A stretch of DNA of 64,000 nt from Tachypleus tridentatus (GCF_004210375.1 NC_134830.1:11346001-11410000), one strand, 5' to 3'; shown: positions 1 through 14,800, numbered from the stretch's first letter. Numbers and translations: made by a program. The notes: a model not told the origin generated them from the sequence alone.

Positions 1-230
1 CCCAGGTGTAAGCGTTAAAGCCCTTCAGATTTTCTTTGGTTTACCAGTGGACTAAAAATAAACAAGTCATAGACATACATACATACATACATATATATAT
101 GTGTGTGTATTAACATTTAATATGTAGTTAAGTCTAATTTATTCAGCTTAACCAAGTAAAGCTTTAATTCTAAGCAGTAATGTTTATGAGTAATAAATAA
201 CTGCTAGTTTTCAGCCAATAACACAACACG
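1..230. other. Non-coding, short microsatellite
   Basis: No gene is seen. A short compound microsatellite of CATA, TA and TG units lies at about 78-108. The rest is plain AT-rich sequence. Confidence 0.6.
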
Positions 231-382
231 GTTTTGACTCTTTATGTTATCACTCTCCAGGTTTATAACTCTTTATGTTATCACTCACCAGGTTTTTGGA
301 TCTTTATGTTATCACTCACCAGGTTTCTGACTATTTATGCTGTCACTCACCAGGTTTTTGAATCTTTATGTCATCACCTCTC
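231..382. repeat. Minisatellite, about 31-bp unit, 5 copies
   Basis: Five consecutive units each begin with GGTTT and contain CTTTATGTTATCACTCACCA or a close variant. Units are 30-31 bp long and differ by a few substitutions. The 3' unit decays into unique sequence. No coding role is apparent. Confidence 0.85.
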
Positions 383-1200
383 AGAGTGTTGACCTTACGC
401 TACATATTTTAATGAATATAGGTTACAATATATCAATATTGATACAGACATTTTTTGTACTTTGACAAGTGATAATAAAACAAAACAAATATAGATTAAT
501 TTGCCAAACATAAACAGCTGAGCTTAACAGAGGTAACTGTCTCCTTGGGAAACTGTAAACAATTGGACCTTTAGAATCTAAAACTCTTCGTAGAACATGC
601 TGCTTTATAAGCTGGGATATACATTCCATTATTACTAAACTTTAACACTAACTTTTCGCTAAGCCTTTTCTCTCTTATTTTTTAACCTTTGTTCTTCATT
701 ATTGTCAAAGCAAGACAATAGACCATATCAGTGGAAGGATTGTGCAGGGACTGATTGCATTTAGTCAGAGATTCTGCAGGGACAGATTGCATTTAGTCAG
801 GAAAATTAAAAAATGTTACGAGGTGAGAAACTTGAATGATCGGTTTAACTTCTTAAGAAACTAGTCTGTAATGTAGACTGAACAACAGGTTTATACAATG
901 TATAAACTATGTCTGGTATAGAGTTTGTAAAATAAAAACAATGATGAAATTTATGAATACTTCATTGAAGCCTTATCCTATACCTGTATTCTTCTTGGAA
1001 CAACATAAAACAGGGGAAAAATCGATTTATGTAGGAACGTTGTTAGAATTTCTCTGTTTGAAAATTTCTCTTTCTTTCATTTCACAGCTGAGTTTCTACT
1101 GACTTCTTAAGTTACAAATATCGTGGAAGCTGCAGATTCTATTAATCCTTTTTAACACCCCTCCCCCCAAACTCCAGTGGCTCAATAATAAGTTTGGTTT
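383..1200. other. Non-coding; one imperfect local duplication
   Basis: No gene is recognised. At about 742-801 a unit containing ATTGCATTTAGTCAG occurs twice, about 35 bp apart, as a two-copy tandem duplication. The small open frames here have no coding character that I can see. Confidence 0.5.
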
Positions 1201-1204
1201 ATTT

Positions 1205-1400
1205 TAAATTTTGACCAAATCTACTCGAGAGCTATCTACAATAGTTGTTCCTAATTCATCAGTAAGAGACTAGAAGAACATCACTCACTGCCAACCTTTG
1301 GCCTCCGTTTTTATCAACGGGTAGTTGGATTGACCATAATGTTACAACGCCTCTACAGCTTAAAGGTCAAGCGTTCTAACCAAGCTATGCTAAGATTTCC
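1205..1400 (-). mobile_element. Old tRNA-derived SINE (family A), decayed
   Basis: The stretch follows, on the minus strand and with many differences, the order of blocks in the better copies: a tail block with CTACTCGAGAGCTATCT, a TCAGTAAGAGACTAGAAG block, a CACTCACTGCCAACC block and an AACGCCTCTACAGCTTAAA block. The tRNA-like head is barely recognisable. It is assigned by comparison with the copies at 2117 and 60909. Confidence 0.5.
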
Positions 1401-2116
1401 AACCGTATGATCTCATCTTACGATGCTAAAACTCAGGTTTGCGTATCCTTTATGAGCACTGTAACATATAGCTCATTGTTTAGCTTTGTGGAGAACAAAA
1501 ACCGACCAATCATTAGAAAAAAAACACAGCAAAAATAAAACGTAACACTAACAATCTGATCTTCTTTTAAATAAATAGAAACATCAATAAGTTAAACCAA
1601 CTAAACAGAAGACAACTGTTCTATCCTCGATCATCTATAGATTGGTAAGTCTTCAGATTGGAATCAGGGATTCGATCCGTCCCGGATGACACAGCAGATA
1701 GACTGATGTGACTTTGTTATAAAACACACACACTGTGGTTTCCTGTTACAGTTTATGAAACATGACGATGAGTTACAAAAAATTCGGTTTACACTTGAAA
1801 AGGGGGAACATTTTTGAATTATGGGAAACTTTTTAAAGAAAAAACGAATTAGGAAGTTGTAAAATATCACAGCTTCTACAATGGTAAGGATTAAACCTTT
1901 CTATTTTGTGCTATAAAACAAAATAACTTAAATGCTTTACTGATTCCGAAACCCTGGAAAAAGCTTCTCCTTCGATAAGATTACTAAAGTGCCTGTGTTA
2001 AAGGAATGTTAGGGTTAAAGAAAAGTTGAAAAATGATATATTTATTACAACAAAGATTGATATAATACCCGTATTGTGACTCCTATAGAATCATATATCA
2101 CTTATAATCTCAATGA

Positions 2117-2396
2117 TTTGTTTGTTTGTTTAGAATTTCGCGCAAAGCTACTCAAGGGCTATCCGCTCCAGCCATCCATAATTTAGCAGTGTAAGACTAG
2201 AGGGAAGGCAGCTAGTCATCACCACCCACCGCCAAATATTGGGCTACTCTTTTACCAACGAATAGTGGGATGGACCGTCATATTATAACGCCCCCATGCC
2301 TGAAAGGGCGAGCATGTTTGGTGCGACGGGGATTCGAACCCGCGACCCTCAGATTACGAGTCGAACGCCTTAACCCACCTGGCCATGCCTGCCGCA
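2117..2396 (-). mobile_element. tRNA-derived SINE, family A, nearly full length
   Basis: Read on the minus strand the element starts with a tRNA-like head with the A-box region in GGCCAGGTGGGTTAAGGCG and the B box in GGGTTCGAATCCCCGTCGC. It continues through the conserved body (GGCGTTATAA, a GGCGGTGGGTGGTGATGACT block, CTGCCTTCCCTCTAGTCTTA). It ends in AGCTTTGCGCGAAATTC and a CAAACAAACA tail. Where a tRNA would carry its anticodon, the better copies read CTCGTAA, that is CGT, suggesting a threonine tRNA source. This is inference. Confidence 0.9.
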
Positions 2397-5034
2397 ATCA
2401 CAATGAACTTAGGTTTGTGAACATAATTCCAACACTAAAGTAGTTAACAAAAAGGGAAAAGATAATAGTTATAGAAATAACTGTTTTAACAACAATATTT
2501 TGGTAGATATAGGTTAGATTGTTTCTTCAAGAACAGCAGTATATATTAATGATATAAATATCTAGAACAATTATGCAATTATAGATGGTCTTTCAAAATA
2601 TGTAGTGCTTGCTGAAGAGATTTACACGTTTTGATAATAAAGTTAGCAAATAAAAGGGAATCCTCAATAATCGCGGCTGTATTTAGATATCAAATCGGCC
2701 AATAAATGCAACTATGAGATAAAAGCTTGTATTTGGAAAAAAAGAACCGAAGAAATCAGAACCATTCTGCGAGCCGTTATGGTGCGGCTAAAAATGACCT
2801 TTACCCTTTTTCATGTACTTGACCCGAAGAAGCTAGAAAGGCAAAACACCAATTAAAAGTTGTTTTATAGTTAACTAGAATCTAAACGTCGTGTTTTTTT
2901 GTGACGTTATTGTCACAATTATAGATTGATATTTATCAAAAGTAAATAACTCTTACCTGGTTGTTTTTACCATGATTAACCTAAGTGTTACCAACATGCT
3001 GCAGAAACTTGGAACATAATATAATGTAGGATTAACCTTTCACCAAACTCATCAATAAAAAAATAAAGATCTGTAGTGAAACAGCATGAAAAAGCCCTCT
3101 GTTGACAAAGCTCTTAACTTTGATTTTTTTTTTTCTTTACTGCTGGTTTCGTTAGAAGACAGCCAATACGAAATCTCTTGAGAAACGAAAAATATTGTGT
3201 CACGACTTTCTGCTAAGCAACATTTTTCTGGTTAAAGTTTTCTGCGGAGCTTCTTAAGGGCTGATAAGCTCAAAATGAGAGTCGAATTTAGAATTAAAAA
3301 TTCAAGCTGGAATAAGTAATACAGAAGCCGTTAAAACTTCGAAAATATAAAGTATGTGTTGAACAGGTTGAATATCGTGTACAAAAGAAATATCTTTCAT
3401 TTATATTTTCATTAAACAAGGATATACATCTTTCATAATTTATTTCTATTTTATTCACCACATAAAATGTTATCACATTCGAGAGAATGTTAAAAATCAT
3501 AGCCTCTTTCTGTGTGGTATATACAAGAATTGTTTGTTCCAACTATTAATAAACATTAGACAACTGTGTTGTACAGAAAACCCAGCGATTTTAAATAGGA
3601 AATCGAAATATAAATCACAAAATTATCGACTTCTTAATCTAGTGTAAACACTAGAATTTTAAAAGCTCTCATCAGATTTTTATGAAATTTGAATTAAATT
3701 TTAAATAAAACCAGTGGAATAAGTGAGCAACTTTCGGTGACCTCAGTTCAAAGGTGAAGGTTAAACATGTAACTTGAGGCGTAGCAATCTGACAGTCAAT
3801 CAAAGTTGATACAAAGTTTGAATGTCTAACGTAGGTTGAAAATCAAGGTCGTACTGAAGGTCAAACACTTAAGAGTAATTGCTTTTTGAGAAACTGTTTA
3901 AACTTCTGAGAGAAGTGGGATAGAGGGAGAATCTTGGAATTTAGGCCTATATATTTATATATATATATATATTTTAAGGTAGGGAATTTTTGTGGTGACT
4001 GGTTTGAGTTAGTTAGTGGAAAAGTGAAAGTCATTGCAGAGAATAAGTTGCGCTCTTTGAGTTTCCACCCTTGACTACATACCGGTGGGGTCGACATACC
4101 GCGATATGTTGAGTATGTTAGAAAATGGATGAAGCGATTATTTTTTTATGTAAAATACACGGTAAATTTTAACACTAATTAACTTGATTGATTTTAATAT
4201 TGACAGCGTTTTCCTTTGATTTTGTTACTGCCACTAAGGACCCTTTAACCATGAATGCTGCGAACAGTTTTATATATAAATAAAACAATACCAATTCTAG
4301 GGTTAACAAGTAAAAAAACTGGCTAATGATGTAAATTGTAAACAATACTGAACAGGAACCAACACTGAAAAAGTTAAAGGTAAGCCTAACGTTTTACTTT
4401 ATGTAAATAGATAAGGAGGTTCTTCGGTATTATTTAAAATACAAGTTAACTCTCTCTACTGCTACACAAAAAGAAAACGTGTGTTATCTGAAGACAGGTT
4501 AACGACTTCAGCCATGTTCGAAGACAGAGCACACTCTCATGGCCTTACGTAAAGGATAGAACTTGAAGCCAAGTCTGGAGTGTTGCGACAGGTGTTCGAA
4601 ACGATGAAATACCACTGTTCTCATGTTTCCGAACATATTTAGCGAAGCTAAAAGACACTGCTTCACTCTACTTTGAGATAAAATGAGCTACAGTTATTAT
4701 TACGGCAAAATATTGTATAAAAGCTCACAAGTATAGATTGAACTTAGAAACTCAGCTCGTTTAAAGTGTGTAGCACGTATAGTTATTAAAATAAAACATA
4801 TCTTTGATATTTTCTAATGTTTAATGTATCCCAATGTCGTTTTCGTCTACAGCTTTATTTAAAAGTCGTTTTTGTCATCCAAAATTATAATCAGAACAAA
4901 AAATGAGTGATAACCGATCCAAATATTTCACAAAAACAACAAAATGACCAGCTGTATGATGTAACATAAAAATGGCCTAAAGGGTAAATTATTTTAAAAC
5001 TTGTTCTAAAATTAAATTTAAAAAGATAAATTGA
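2397..5034. other. Non-coding, nothing recognised
   Basis: AT-rich sequence with only short chance open frames. A TA microsatellite lies at about 3948-3972. I see no conserved protein motif or RNA gene in this stretch. Confidence 0.5.
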
Positions 5035-5290
5035 GGATACAATCACAAAGTTCCATAGTGTAACCATGTAATATAATTTGACTGGATACAATCACAAAGT
5101 TTCATAGTGTAACCATGTAATATAATTTGACTAGATACAATCACAAGATTGAAACTCGATGTTCCATAGTGTAAACATGTAATATAATTTGACTGGATAC
5201 AATCACAAAGTTCCATAGTGTAACCATGTAATATAATTTCACTGGATACAATCACAAAGTTCCATAGTGTAACCACGTGGTATGATTTGA
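5035..5290. repeat. Minisatellite, 49-bp unit, about 5 copies
   Basis: Units start with GGATACAATCACAAAGTTCC and run through ATAGTGTAACCATGTAATAT. The unit period is 49 bp. The third unit carries an extra 13 bp or so (GATTGAAACTCGA region). The last unit decays (ACCACGTGGTATGATTTGA). Minus-strand open frames across it are repeat artefacts. Confidence 0.9.
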
Positions 5291-6117
5291 TCAAATATAA
5301 AATTAATATTCCATACTGTAACATGAAGAACATGTGAGTGCATGGTCGATTACACTTGATATAACAGTGATGCGTGTGTGTGACTATACAGAAATGTAAC
5401 TGTTTGAGTAAAGGCAATGTTTAGTAAAGCATCAGTTAAATGTGGTGAAAAACATTGCTGGTCATACTGTGTGCGTTAAAGTGTACATTCAACAGTCGCA
5501 CATATACTGCGGTAAACTGAAGAGAGGTAATATACCAAACATTCAGGACCTACATAGTTGTAAAGTTGATAGATTAGGTAAGATTTTAGGTATAATAACT
5601 CAACTAAATGAACACAGTTCGTATTTAATGAGGTTAAGATAGCTTATGCCGTTTATGAAGCTAAATGTAAAATAAGTAATCAGAGCGGGTTATCATGTTA
5701 CACATAGGTACAGAGTCATATGGTAATATTAAACCCGGTAATCAAACCTTGCGATATGTGGAATTAGACAGGAGATTGCGTAGTTCATAACTCAGAAAAC
5801 AGTGATTAAATTCAAAAATATCTTAGGTAATGGTTGTTTTTACAAGGTTTAATTAATGTCTGTGTGGTTGTAAACCACTCAGTGAAGCCTAGTTTCTCTC
5901 CGTGTTTAATGTACGTGTACAGGACTCTTGGTTCCCACTCAAAGGAATTGTTCAAGAATCTGTTGTCTTCTAGGTTTATTTTAGTCCAAAAAGGTGAAAT
6001 TCAGCCCTCTGCAGGAGACTTCAGTTATTATTTTAATACCAGTGTTTAACAATAACATAAATCTAGTTTGTTTTTGCTTTCTTCCCCACATGAACGATTA
6101 GGTACTTAAGTTGTTAG
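5291..6117. other. Non-coding, nothing recognised
   Basis: No gene or repeat recognised. Two small open frames on the plus strand (5442-5642 and 5834-6049) have no family resemblance that I know. Confidence 0.45.
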
Positions 6118-7010
6118 TAAAAAACAATACATGTCTAGAACACACGACTACATATGTTGTAACTATAAACAATACATGTCTAGAACACACGACTACATGC
6201 GTTGTAACTAAAAACAATACATGTCTAGAACACACGACTACATATGTTGTAACTATAAACAATACATGTCTAGAACACACGACTACATGCGTTGTAACTA
6301 AAAACAATACATGTCTAGAACACACGACTAAACACTTTGTACTGAAACAATACATGTCTAGAACACACGACTACATACGTTGTAACTAAAAACAATACAT
6401 GTCTAGAACACACGACTACATACGTTGTAACTAAAAACAATACATGTCTAGAACACACGACTACATACGTTGTAACTAAAAACAATACATGTGTAGAACA
6501 CACGACTACATACGTTGTAACTAAAAACAGTACATGTCTAGAACACACGATTAAACATGTTGTACTGAAACAATATATGTATAGAACACACGACTACATA
6601 TGTTGTACTGAAACAATGCATGTCTAGAACACACGACTAAACATGTTGCACTGAAACAATACATGTCTAGAACACACGACTACATACGTTGTAACTAAAA
6701 ACAATACATGTCTAGAACACACGACTACATACGTTGTAACTAAAAACAATACATGTGTAGAACACACGACTACATACGTTGTAACTAAAAACAATACATG
6801 TCTAGAACACACGACTACATACGTTGTAACTAAAAACAATACATGTCTAGAACACACGACTAAACATGTTGCACTGAAACAATATATGTATAGAACACAC
6901 GACTACATATGTTGTACTGAAACAGTACATGTCTAGAACGCACGACTACATACGTGTAACTGAAAACTATACTTGTCTAGAACACACGCTTAGATACGTT
7001 GTTTGTAGAA
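6118..7010. repeat. Minisatellite, 45-bp unit, about 19 copies, with internal duplication
   Basis: The core unit reads ACAATACATGTCTAGAACAC followed by ACGACTACATACGTTGTAAC and TAAAA, 45 bp in all. The first four units alternate two variants (ATATGTTGTAACTATAA and ATGCGTTGTAACTAAAA), giving a 90-bp dimer. Shorter units with GTACTGAAACA in place of GTAACTAAAAACA break the array. The block at about 6315-6548 is repeated about 309 bp downstream at 6624-6857. Forty-five bp is 15 codons, so both strands show stop-free frames. I regard these as artefacts. Confidence 0.95.
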
Positions 7011-7700
7011 CAAAACATGTCTTTAATACACGATTAGTTAATGGGTTTCTCAAAGCCTTTAAAATGTTATACGTACCTTTGTATTTGGAGAAAGAAAAAT
7101 GTCTCCCTGGTGACTTGAAACAGTAATGTTACAGGATATGTAGAACATAAAATCAAAGACTAACCTTGAGAGACAAGAATAAGTGTAGTAATCTTTAGAC
7201 TAAACCATCGAAGTGAAGGAAGAATTTACAGAAATGGAGAGGTCGGTTGTTGAATGTGCTGTTTGTACTGAATTTTGGTATTCTCTGAAGACTCGTGCAA
7301 AGTATCCTCCAGGTCATGTTCCACACTAAACAGCTTAATATATTACAAAGAAGAACGCCCATAGTCAGGTGTCCAGCTATTGTTATTTCATGAAAACCGA
7401 TTGCTAGTTTCATAGTTTTGTGTTCGAAAAGTCAATATTTTCGGTCCCTGGACATTACGTTCCTTATTTCCCAAACTAAGTGTCTTACAAGTGTCACTAC
7501 TTTTAAAAACAAACATAATTTGTTTTTATCAGACACACTGTGCTACTATATTAAATATAAACAACAAAACAGCGGGGTTTTTGACGCAATTAAAGTTCAA
7601 ATATTAAAAGATATTTCAACGTAAACGTTTCGGTAACAACTTCGAAGGATTGGTCATTTTTTGTGGTAACATATATATGTCGTTTTTGTCTTTAACTCTG
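7011..7700. other. Non-coding, nothing recognised
   Basis: Unique AT-rich sequence with short chance open frames at 7195-7413 (-) and 7418-7624 (+). No motif recognised. Confidence 0.45.
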
Positions 7701-7729
7701 AACACAGTATACTATTAACACTCTCTTTG

Positions 7730-7940
7730 TTCCCAGATGATTGTTTCAATATAGAATACAGAAGGTAAATATGAATGACAATTATAAACAATGTTGAAAG
7801 TGACCCCCGTTGGCATCAACACAGGCTTGGATCTTTCTTATTTTGTTTCTAAACACCGCTATCAGTTGTTGGCTTGAAATAGACTGAATAAAATATGATT
7901 ACAAAACTGCACAGTGACTTTCCGAACACCTTGTAGATAT
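7730..7940 (-). mobile_element. 3' end of a Tc/mariner-superfamily DNA transposon (relic)
   Basis: On the minus strand, 7856-7782 reads as the last 24 residues of a DDE transposase and a stop. It contains RKIQACVDANGGHFQHCL, matching the basic-then-NGGHFQH C-terminus common in arthropod IS630/Tc/mariner-like transposases (from memory of the family). Just outside, at 7907-7933, the sequence reads on the minus strand CAAGGTGTTCGGAAAGTCAC, the style of a terminal inverted repeat of such elements. Only the end of the element is present. The rest of the transposase is absent from the window. Confidence 0.65.
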
Positions 7941-8082
7941 ACATTTTTTTTTTTTTTGTAACTATCACCGAGCTAGATGGAAACAAAACACGATTATTGG
8001 AGAAAGACAGCCCCCTGGATGTAGAAATACTTCATTATTTTAGTGAAAATAAAGTATCAAATATTTACTTTTAAAAACGGCT

Positions 8083-8358
8083 CGGCATGGCCAGGTGGGT
8101 AAAGGCGTTCGACTTGTAATCTTAAGGTCGCGGGTTCGAATCCCTGTCGTACCAAACATGCTTGCCCTTTCAACCATGGGGGCGTTATAATGTTGCGGTC
8201 ATTCCCAGTATTCGTTGGTAAAAGAGTTACCCAAGAGTTGGCGGTGGGTGGTGATGAGTAGCTGCCTTCCCTCTAGTCTTACACTGCTAAATTAGAGACG
8301 ACTAGTGCAGATAGCCCTCGTGTAGCTTTGCGCGAAATTCAAAAACAAACAAACTTTT
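8083..8358 (+). mobile_element. tRNA-derived SINE, family A, nearly full length
   Basis: The head reads GGCTCGGCATGGCCAGGTGG with a B box in GGGTTCGAATCCCTGTCG. The anticodon position reads TGT here. The body follows the family order and ends GCGCGAAATTC plus a short CAAACAAAC tail. It is orientated plus, with only scattered differences from the 60909 copy. Confidence 0.9.
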
Positions 8359-8887
8359 AAAAACGAGGTGTTTTCAAGATTTTGATCTATGGCAAACATA
8401 ATATTCTTAGAAAAGAACAAACAGCATATCTGCGAGATGTGTTAATTACACGGCTACAACATAAATTACTCTAAAATGTAAGTTCACAATTTATATGAAA
8501 GTGGAAGATAATTGATGAAACAATCTTTATTCTAGAAGTTTTGCACAAAGTTACACAGGAGTTACCTACTATCGCCCTGATTTCGAAGTTACAGACTATA
8601 GAGTGAGGGTTACTGGTCAACAGCGTCAAGTCCAATTCTTTTGCTAATCTGACCGCATAGTTCAACATCACGTCCTTCAACAGTTACCGAACAATAACCT
8701 GTTACAGTTCAACGACGCTAGCCACAGGAATATGTGTGGGCAAGTAATGTTGCAAATGAGTTATTTATATATTTACTAGTTTCACATTAGCCATAGATGT
8801 TTTGTTCTGTGTTGATTATATGTAAACTAGTTTGGTTTTAGAATAGACTACGTGAACCACACATGATATAAGTCAGATATATTGTTA
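8359..8887. other. Non-coding, nothing recognised
   Basis: Separates a SINE from the large satellite. No gene or RNA recognised. Confidence 0.5.
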
Positions 8888-11800
8888 GCTACATATTATA
8901 TATTACTACAGATGATATTAGTTATATATGATATACTACTACAAATGATATTAGTTATATGTGATATACTACTACAGATGATATTAGTTACATATTATTT
9001 ACTACTACAGATGATATTAGTTACATATTATTTACTGCTACAGATGATATTAGTTACATATTATATACTACAACAGATTATATCAGTTACATATTATATA
9101 CTACTACAGATGATATTAGTTACACATTATATACTACTGCAGATGATATTAGTCACATATTATATACTACTACAGATGATATTAGTTACATATTATATAC
9201 TACAACAGATTATATTAGTTACATATTATATACTACTACAGATGATATTGGTTACACATTATATACTACTATAGATGATACGAGTTACATATTATGTACT
9301 ACTACAGATGATATCAGTTATATATTATGTACTACTACAGATGATATTAGTTACATATTATATACTACTACAGATGATATTAGTTACATATTATATACTA
9401 CTACAGATGATATTAGTGACACATATGCTTCTACAGATGATATTAGTTACATATTATATACTACTACAGATGATATTAGTTACATATTATGTACTACTAC
9501 AGATGATATTAGTTACACATTATATACTTCTACAGATGATATTAGTTACATATTATGTACTACTACAGATGATATCAGTTATATATTATGTACTACTACA
9601 GATGATATTAGTTACATATTATATACTACTACAGATGATATTAGTTACATATTATGTACTACTACAGATGATATTAGTTACATATTATATACTACTACAG
9701 ATGATATTAGTTACATATTATATACTACTACAGATGATATTAGTTACATATTATATACTACTACAGATGATATTTGTTACATATTATGTACCACTACAGA
9801 TTATATTAGTTATATATTATATACTTCTACAGATGATATTAGTTACATATTATATACTACTAGAGATGATATCAGTTACACATTATATACTACAACAGAT
9901 GATATTAGTTACATATTATGTACTACTACAGATGATATTAGTTACATATTATATACTACTACAGATGATATTAGTTACATATTATGTACTACTACAGATG
10001 ATATTAGTTACATATTATATACTACTACAGATGATATTAGTTACATATTATATACTACTACAGATGATATTAGTTACATATTATATACTACTACAGATGA
10101 TATTTGTTACATATTATGTACCACTACAGATGATATTAGTTATATATTATATACTTCTACAGATGACATTAGTTACATATTATATACTACTAGAGATGAT
10201 ATCAGTTACACATTATATACTACAACAGATGATATTAGTTACATATTATATACCACTACAGATGATATCAGTTACATATTATATACTACTATAGATGATA
10301 TTAGTTACATATTATGTACTACTACAGATGATATTAGTTATATATTATATACTACTATAGATGATACGAGGTACATATTATATACTTCTACAGATGATAT
10401 TAGTTACATATTATATGTTACTACAGATGATAGTAGTTACATATTATACACTACTAAAGATGATATTAGTTACATATTATATACTACTAGACATGATATC
10501 AGTTACATTATGTACCACTACAGATGATATCAGTTACATATTATATACTACTATAGATGATATTAGTTACATATTATGTACGACTACAGATGATATTAGT
10601 TATATATTATGTACTACTATAGATGATATTAGTTACATATTATGTACTACTACAGATGATATTAGTTATATATTATGTACTACTATAGATGATATTAGTT
10701 ACATATTATGTACTACTACAGATGATATTAGTTACATATTATATACTATTAGACATGATATCAGTTACACATTATATACCACTACAGATGATATCAGTTA
10801 CATATTATATACTACTATAGATGATATTAGTTATATATTATGTACTACTATAGATGATATTAGTTACATATTATGTACTACTACAGATGATATTAGTTAT
10901 ATATTATGTACTACTATAGATGATATTAGTTACATATTATGTACTACTACAGATGATATTAGTTACATATTATGTACTACTACAGATGATATTAGTTACA
11001 TATTATATACCACTACAGATGATATCAGTTACATATTATATACTACTATAGATGATATTAGTTACATATTATGTACTACTACAGATGATATCAGTTATAT
11101 ATTATGCACTACTACAGATGATATAAGTTACATATTATGTACTACTACAGATGATATTAGTTACATATTATATACCACTACAGATGATATCAGTTACATA
11201 TTATATACTACTATAGATGATATTAGTTACATATTATATACTACTACAGATGATATCAGTTATATATTATGTACTACTACAGATGGTATTAGTTACATAT
11301 TATATACTACTACAGATGATATTAGTTACACATTATATACCACTACAGATGATATCAGTTATATGTTATGTACTACTACAGATGATATTAGTTACATATT
11401 ATATACTACTACAGATGATATTAGTTACATATTATGTACTACTACAGATGATATCAGTTATATATTATGTACTACTACAGATGATATTAGTTACATATTA
11501 TGTACTACTAGAGATGATATTAGTTATATATTATATACTACTATAGATGATACGAGTTACATATTATATACTTCTACAGATGATATTAGTTACATATTAT
11601 ACACTACTAAAGATGATAGTAGTTACATATTATACACTACTAAAGATGATATTAGTTACATATTATATACTACTACAGATGATATTAGTTACATATTATA
11701 TACTACTACAGATGATATTAGTGACACATATGCTTCTACAGATGATATTAGTTACATATTATATACTACTACAGATGATATTAGTTACATATTATGTACT

Positions 11801-14800
11801 ACTACAGATGATATTAGTTACACATTATATACTTCTACAGATGATATTAGTTACATATTATGTACTACTACAGATGATATCAGTTATATATTATGTACTA
11901 CTACAGATGATATTAGTTACATATTATATACTACTACAGATGATATTAGTTACATATTATATACTACTACAGATGATATTAGTTACATATTATATACTAC
12001 TACAGATGATATTAGTTACATATTATATACTACTACAGATGATATTAGTTACATATTATATACTACTACAGATGATATTAGTTACATATTATGTACCACT
12101 ACAGATTATATTAGTTATATATTATATACTTCTACAGATGATATTAGTTACATATTATATATTACTATAGATGATATTAGTTACATATTATGTACTACTA
12201 CTGATGATATTAGTTATATATTATATACTACTATAGATGATATTAGTTACATATTATATACTTCTACAGATGATATTAGTTACATATTATATACTACTAC
12301 AGATGATATTAGTTACATATTATGTACTACTACAGATGATATTAGTTACATATTATATACTACTACAGATGATATTAGTTACATATTATGTACTACTACA
12401 GATGATATTAGTTACATATTATATACTACTACAGATGATATTAGTTACATATTATATACTACTACAGATGATATTTGTTACATATTATGTACCACTACAG
12501 ATGATATTAGTTATATATTATATACTTCTACAGATGATATTAGTTACATATTATATACTACTAGAGATGATATCAGTTACACATTATATACTACAACAGA
12601 TGATATTAGTTACATATTATATACCACTACAGATGATATCAGTTACATATTATATACTACTATAGATGATATTAGTTACATATTATGTACTACTACAGAT
12701 GATATTAGTTATATATTATATACTACTATAGATGATACGAGGTACATATTATATACTTCTACAGATGATATTAGTTACATATTATATGTTACTACAGATG
12801 ATAGTAGTTACATATTATACACTACTAAAGATGATATTAGTTACATATTATATACTACTAGACATGATATCAGTTACACATTATATACCACTACAGATGA
12901 TATCAGTTACATATTATATACTACTATAGATGATATTAGTTACATATTATGTACGACTACAGATGATATTAGTTATATATTATGTACTACTATAGATGAT
13001 ATTAGTTACATATTATGTACTACTACAGATGATATTAGTTATATATTATGTACTACTATAGATGATATTAGTTACATATTATGTACTACTACAGATGATA
13101 TTAGTTACATATTATATACTATTAGACATGATATCAGTTACACATTATATACCACTACAGATGATATTAGTTACATATTATATACTACTATAGATGATAT
13201 TAGTTATATATTATGTACTACTATAGATGATATTAGTTACATATTATGTACTACTACAGATGATATTAGTTACATATTATACACTACTAAAGATGATAGT
13301 AGTTACATATTATACACTACTAAAGATGATATTAGTTACGTATTATATACTACTACAGATGATATTAGTTACATATTATATACTACTACAGATGATATTA
13401 GTTACATTATATGCTTCTACAGATGATATTAGTTACATATTATATACTACTACAGATGATATTAGTTACATATTATGTACTACTACAGATGATATTAGTT
13501 ACACATTATATACTTCTACAGATGATATTAGTTACATATTATGTACTACTACAGATGATATCAGTTATATATTATGTACTACTACAGATGATATTAGTTA
13601 CATATTATATACTACTACAGATGATATTAGTCACATATTATGTACTACTACAGATGATATTAGTTACATATTATATACTACTACAGATGATATTAGTTAC
13701 ATATTATATACTACTACAGATGATATTTGTTACATATTATGTACCACTACAGATTATATTAGTTATATATTATATACTTCTACAGATGATATTAGTTACA
13801 TATTATATATTACTATAGATGATATTTGTTACATATTATGTACTACTACTGATGATATTAGTTATATATTATATACTACTATAGATGATACGAGGTACAT
13901 ATTATATACTTCTACAGATGATATTAGTTACATATTATATACTACTACAGATGATATTAGTTACATATTATGTACTACTACAGATGATATTAGTTACATA
14001 TTATATACTACTACAGATGATATTAGTTACATATTATGTACTACTACAGATGATATTAGTTACATATTATATACTACTACAGATGATATTAGTTACATAT
14101 TATATACTACTACAGATGATATTAGTTACATATTATATACTACTACAGATGATATTTGTTACATATTATGTACCACTACAGATGATATTAGTTATATATT
14201 ATATACTTCTACAGATGACATTAGTTACATATTATATACTACTAGAGATGATATCAGTTACACATTATATACTACAACAGATGATATTAGTTACATATTA
14301 TATACCACTACAGATGATATCAGTTACATATTATATACTACTATAGATGATATTAGTTACATATTATGTACTACTACAGATGATATTAGTTATATATTAT
14401 ATACTACTATAGATGATACGAGGTACATATTATATACTTCTACAGATGATATTAGTTACATATTATATGTTACTACAGATGATAGTAGTTACATATTATA
14501 CACTACTAAAGATGATATTAGTTACATATTATATACTACTAGACATGATATCAGTTACACATTATATACCACTACAGATGATATCAGTTACATATTATAT
14601 ACTACTATAGATGATATTAGTTACATATTATGTACTACTACAGATGATATTAGTTATATATTATGTACTACTATAGATGATATTAGTTACATATTATGTA
14701 CTACTACAGATGATATTAGTTATATATTATGTACTACTATAGATGATATTAGTTACATATTATGTACTACTACAGATGATATTAGTTACATATTATATAC

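Noticed and set aside
2117-2396. Real tRNA genes at the heads of family A copies
   Set aside because: The A- and B-box regions are present but cloverleaf stems do not pair well and each is joined to the SINE body. They are SINE heads.
6098-6857. Open frames on both strands in the 45-bp array (NTCLEHTTTYVVT and CSRHVLFLVTTYVV repeats)
   Set aside because: Both strands are open at once because the period is 15 codons. This is a tandem-repeat artefact.
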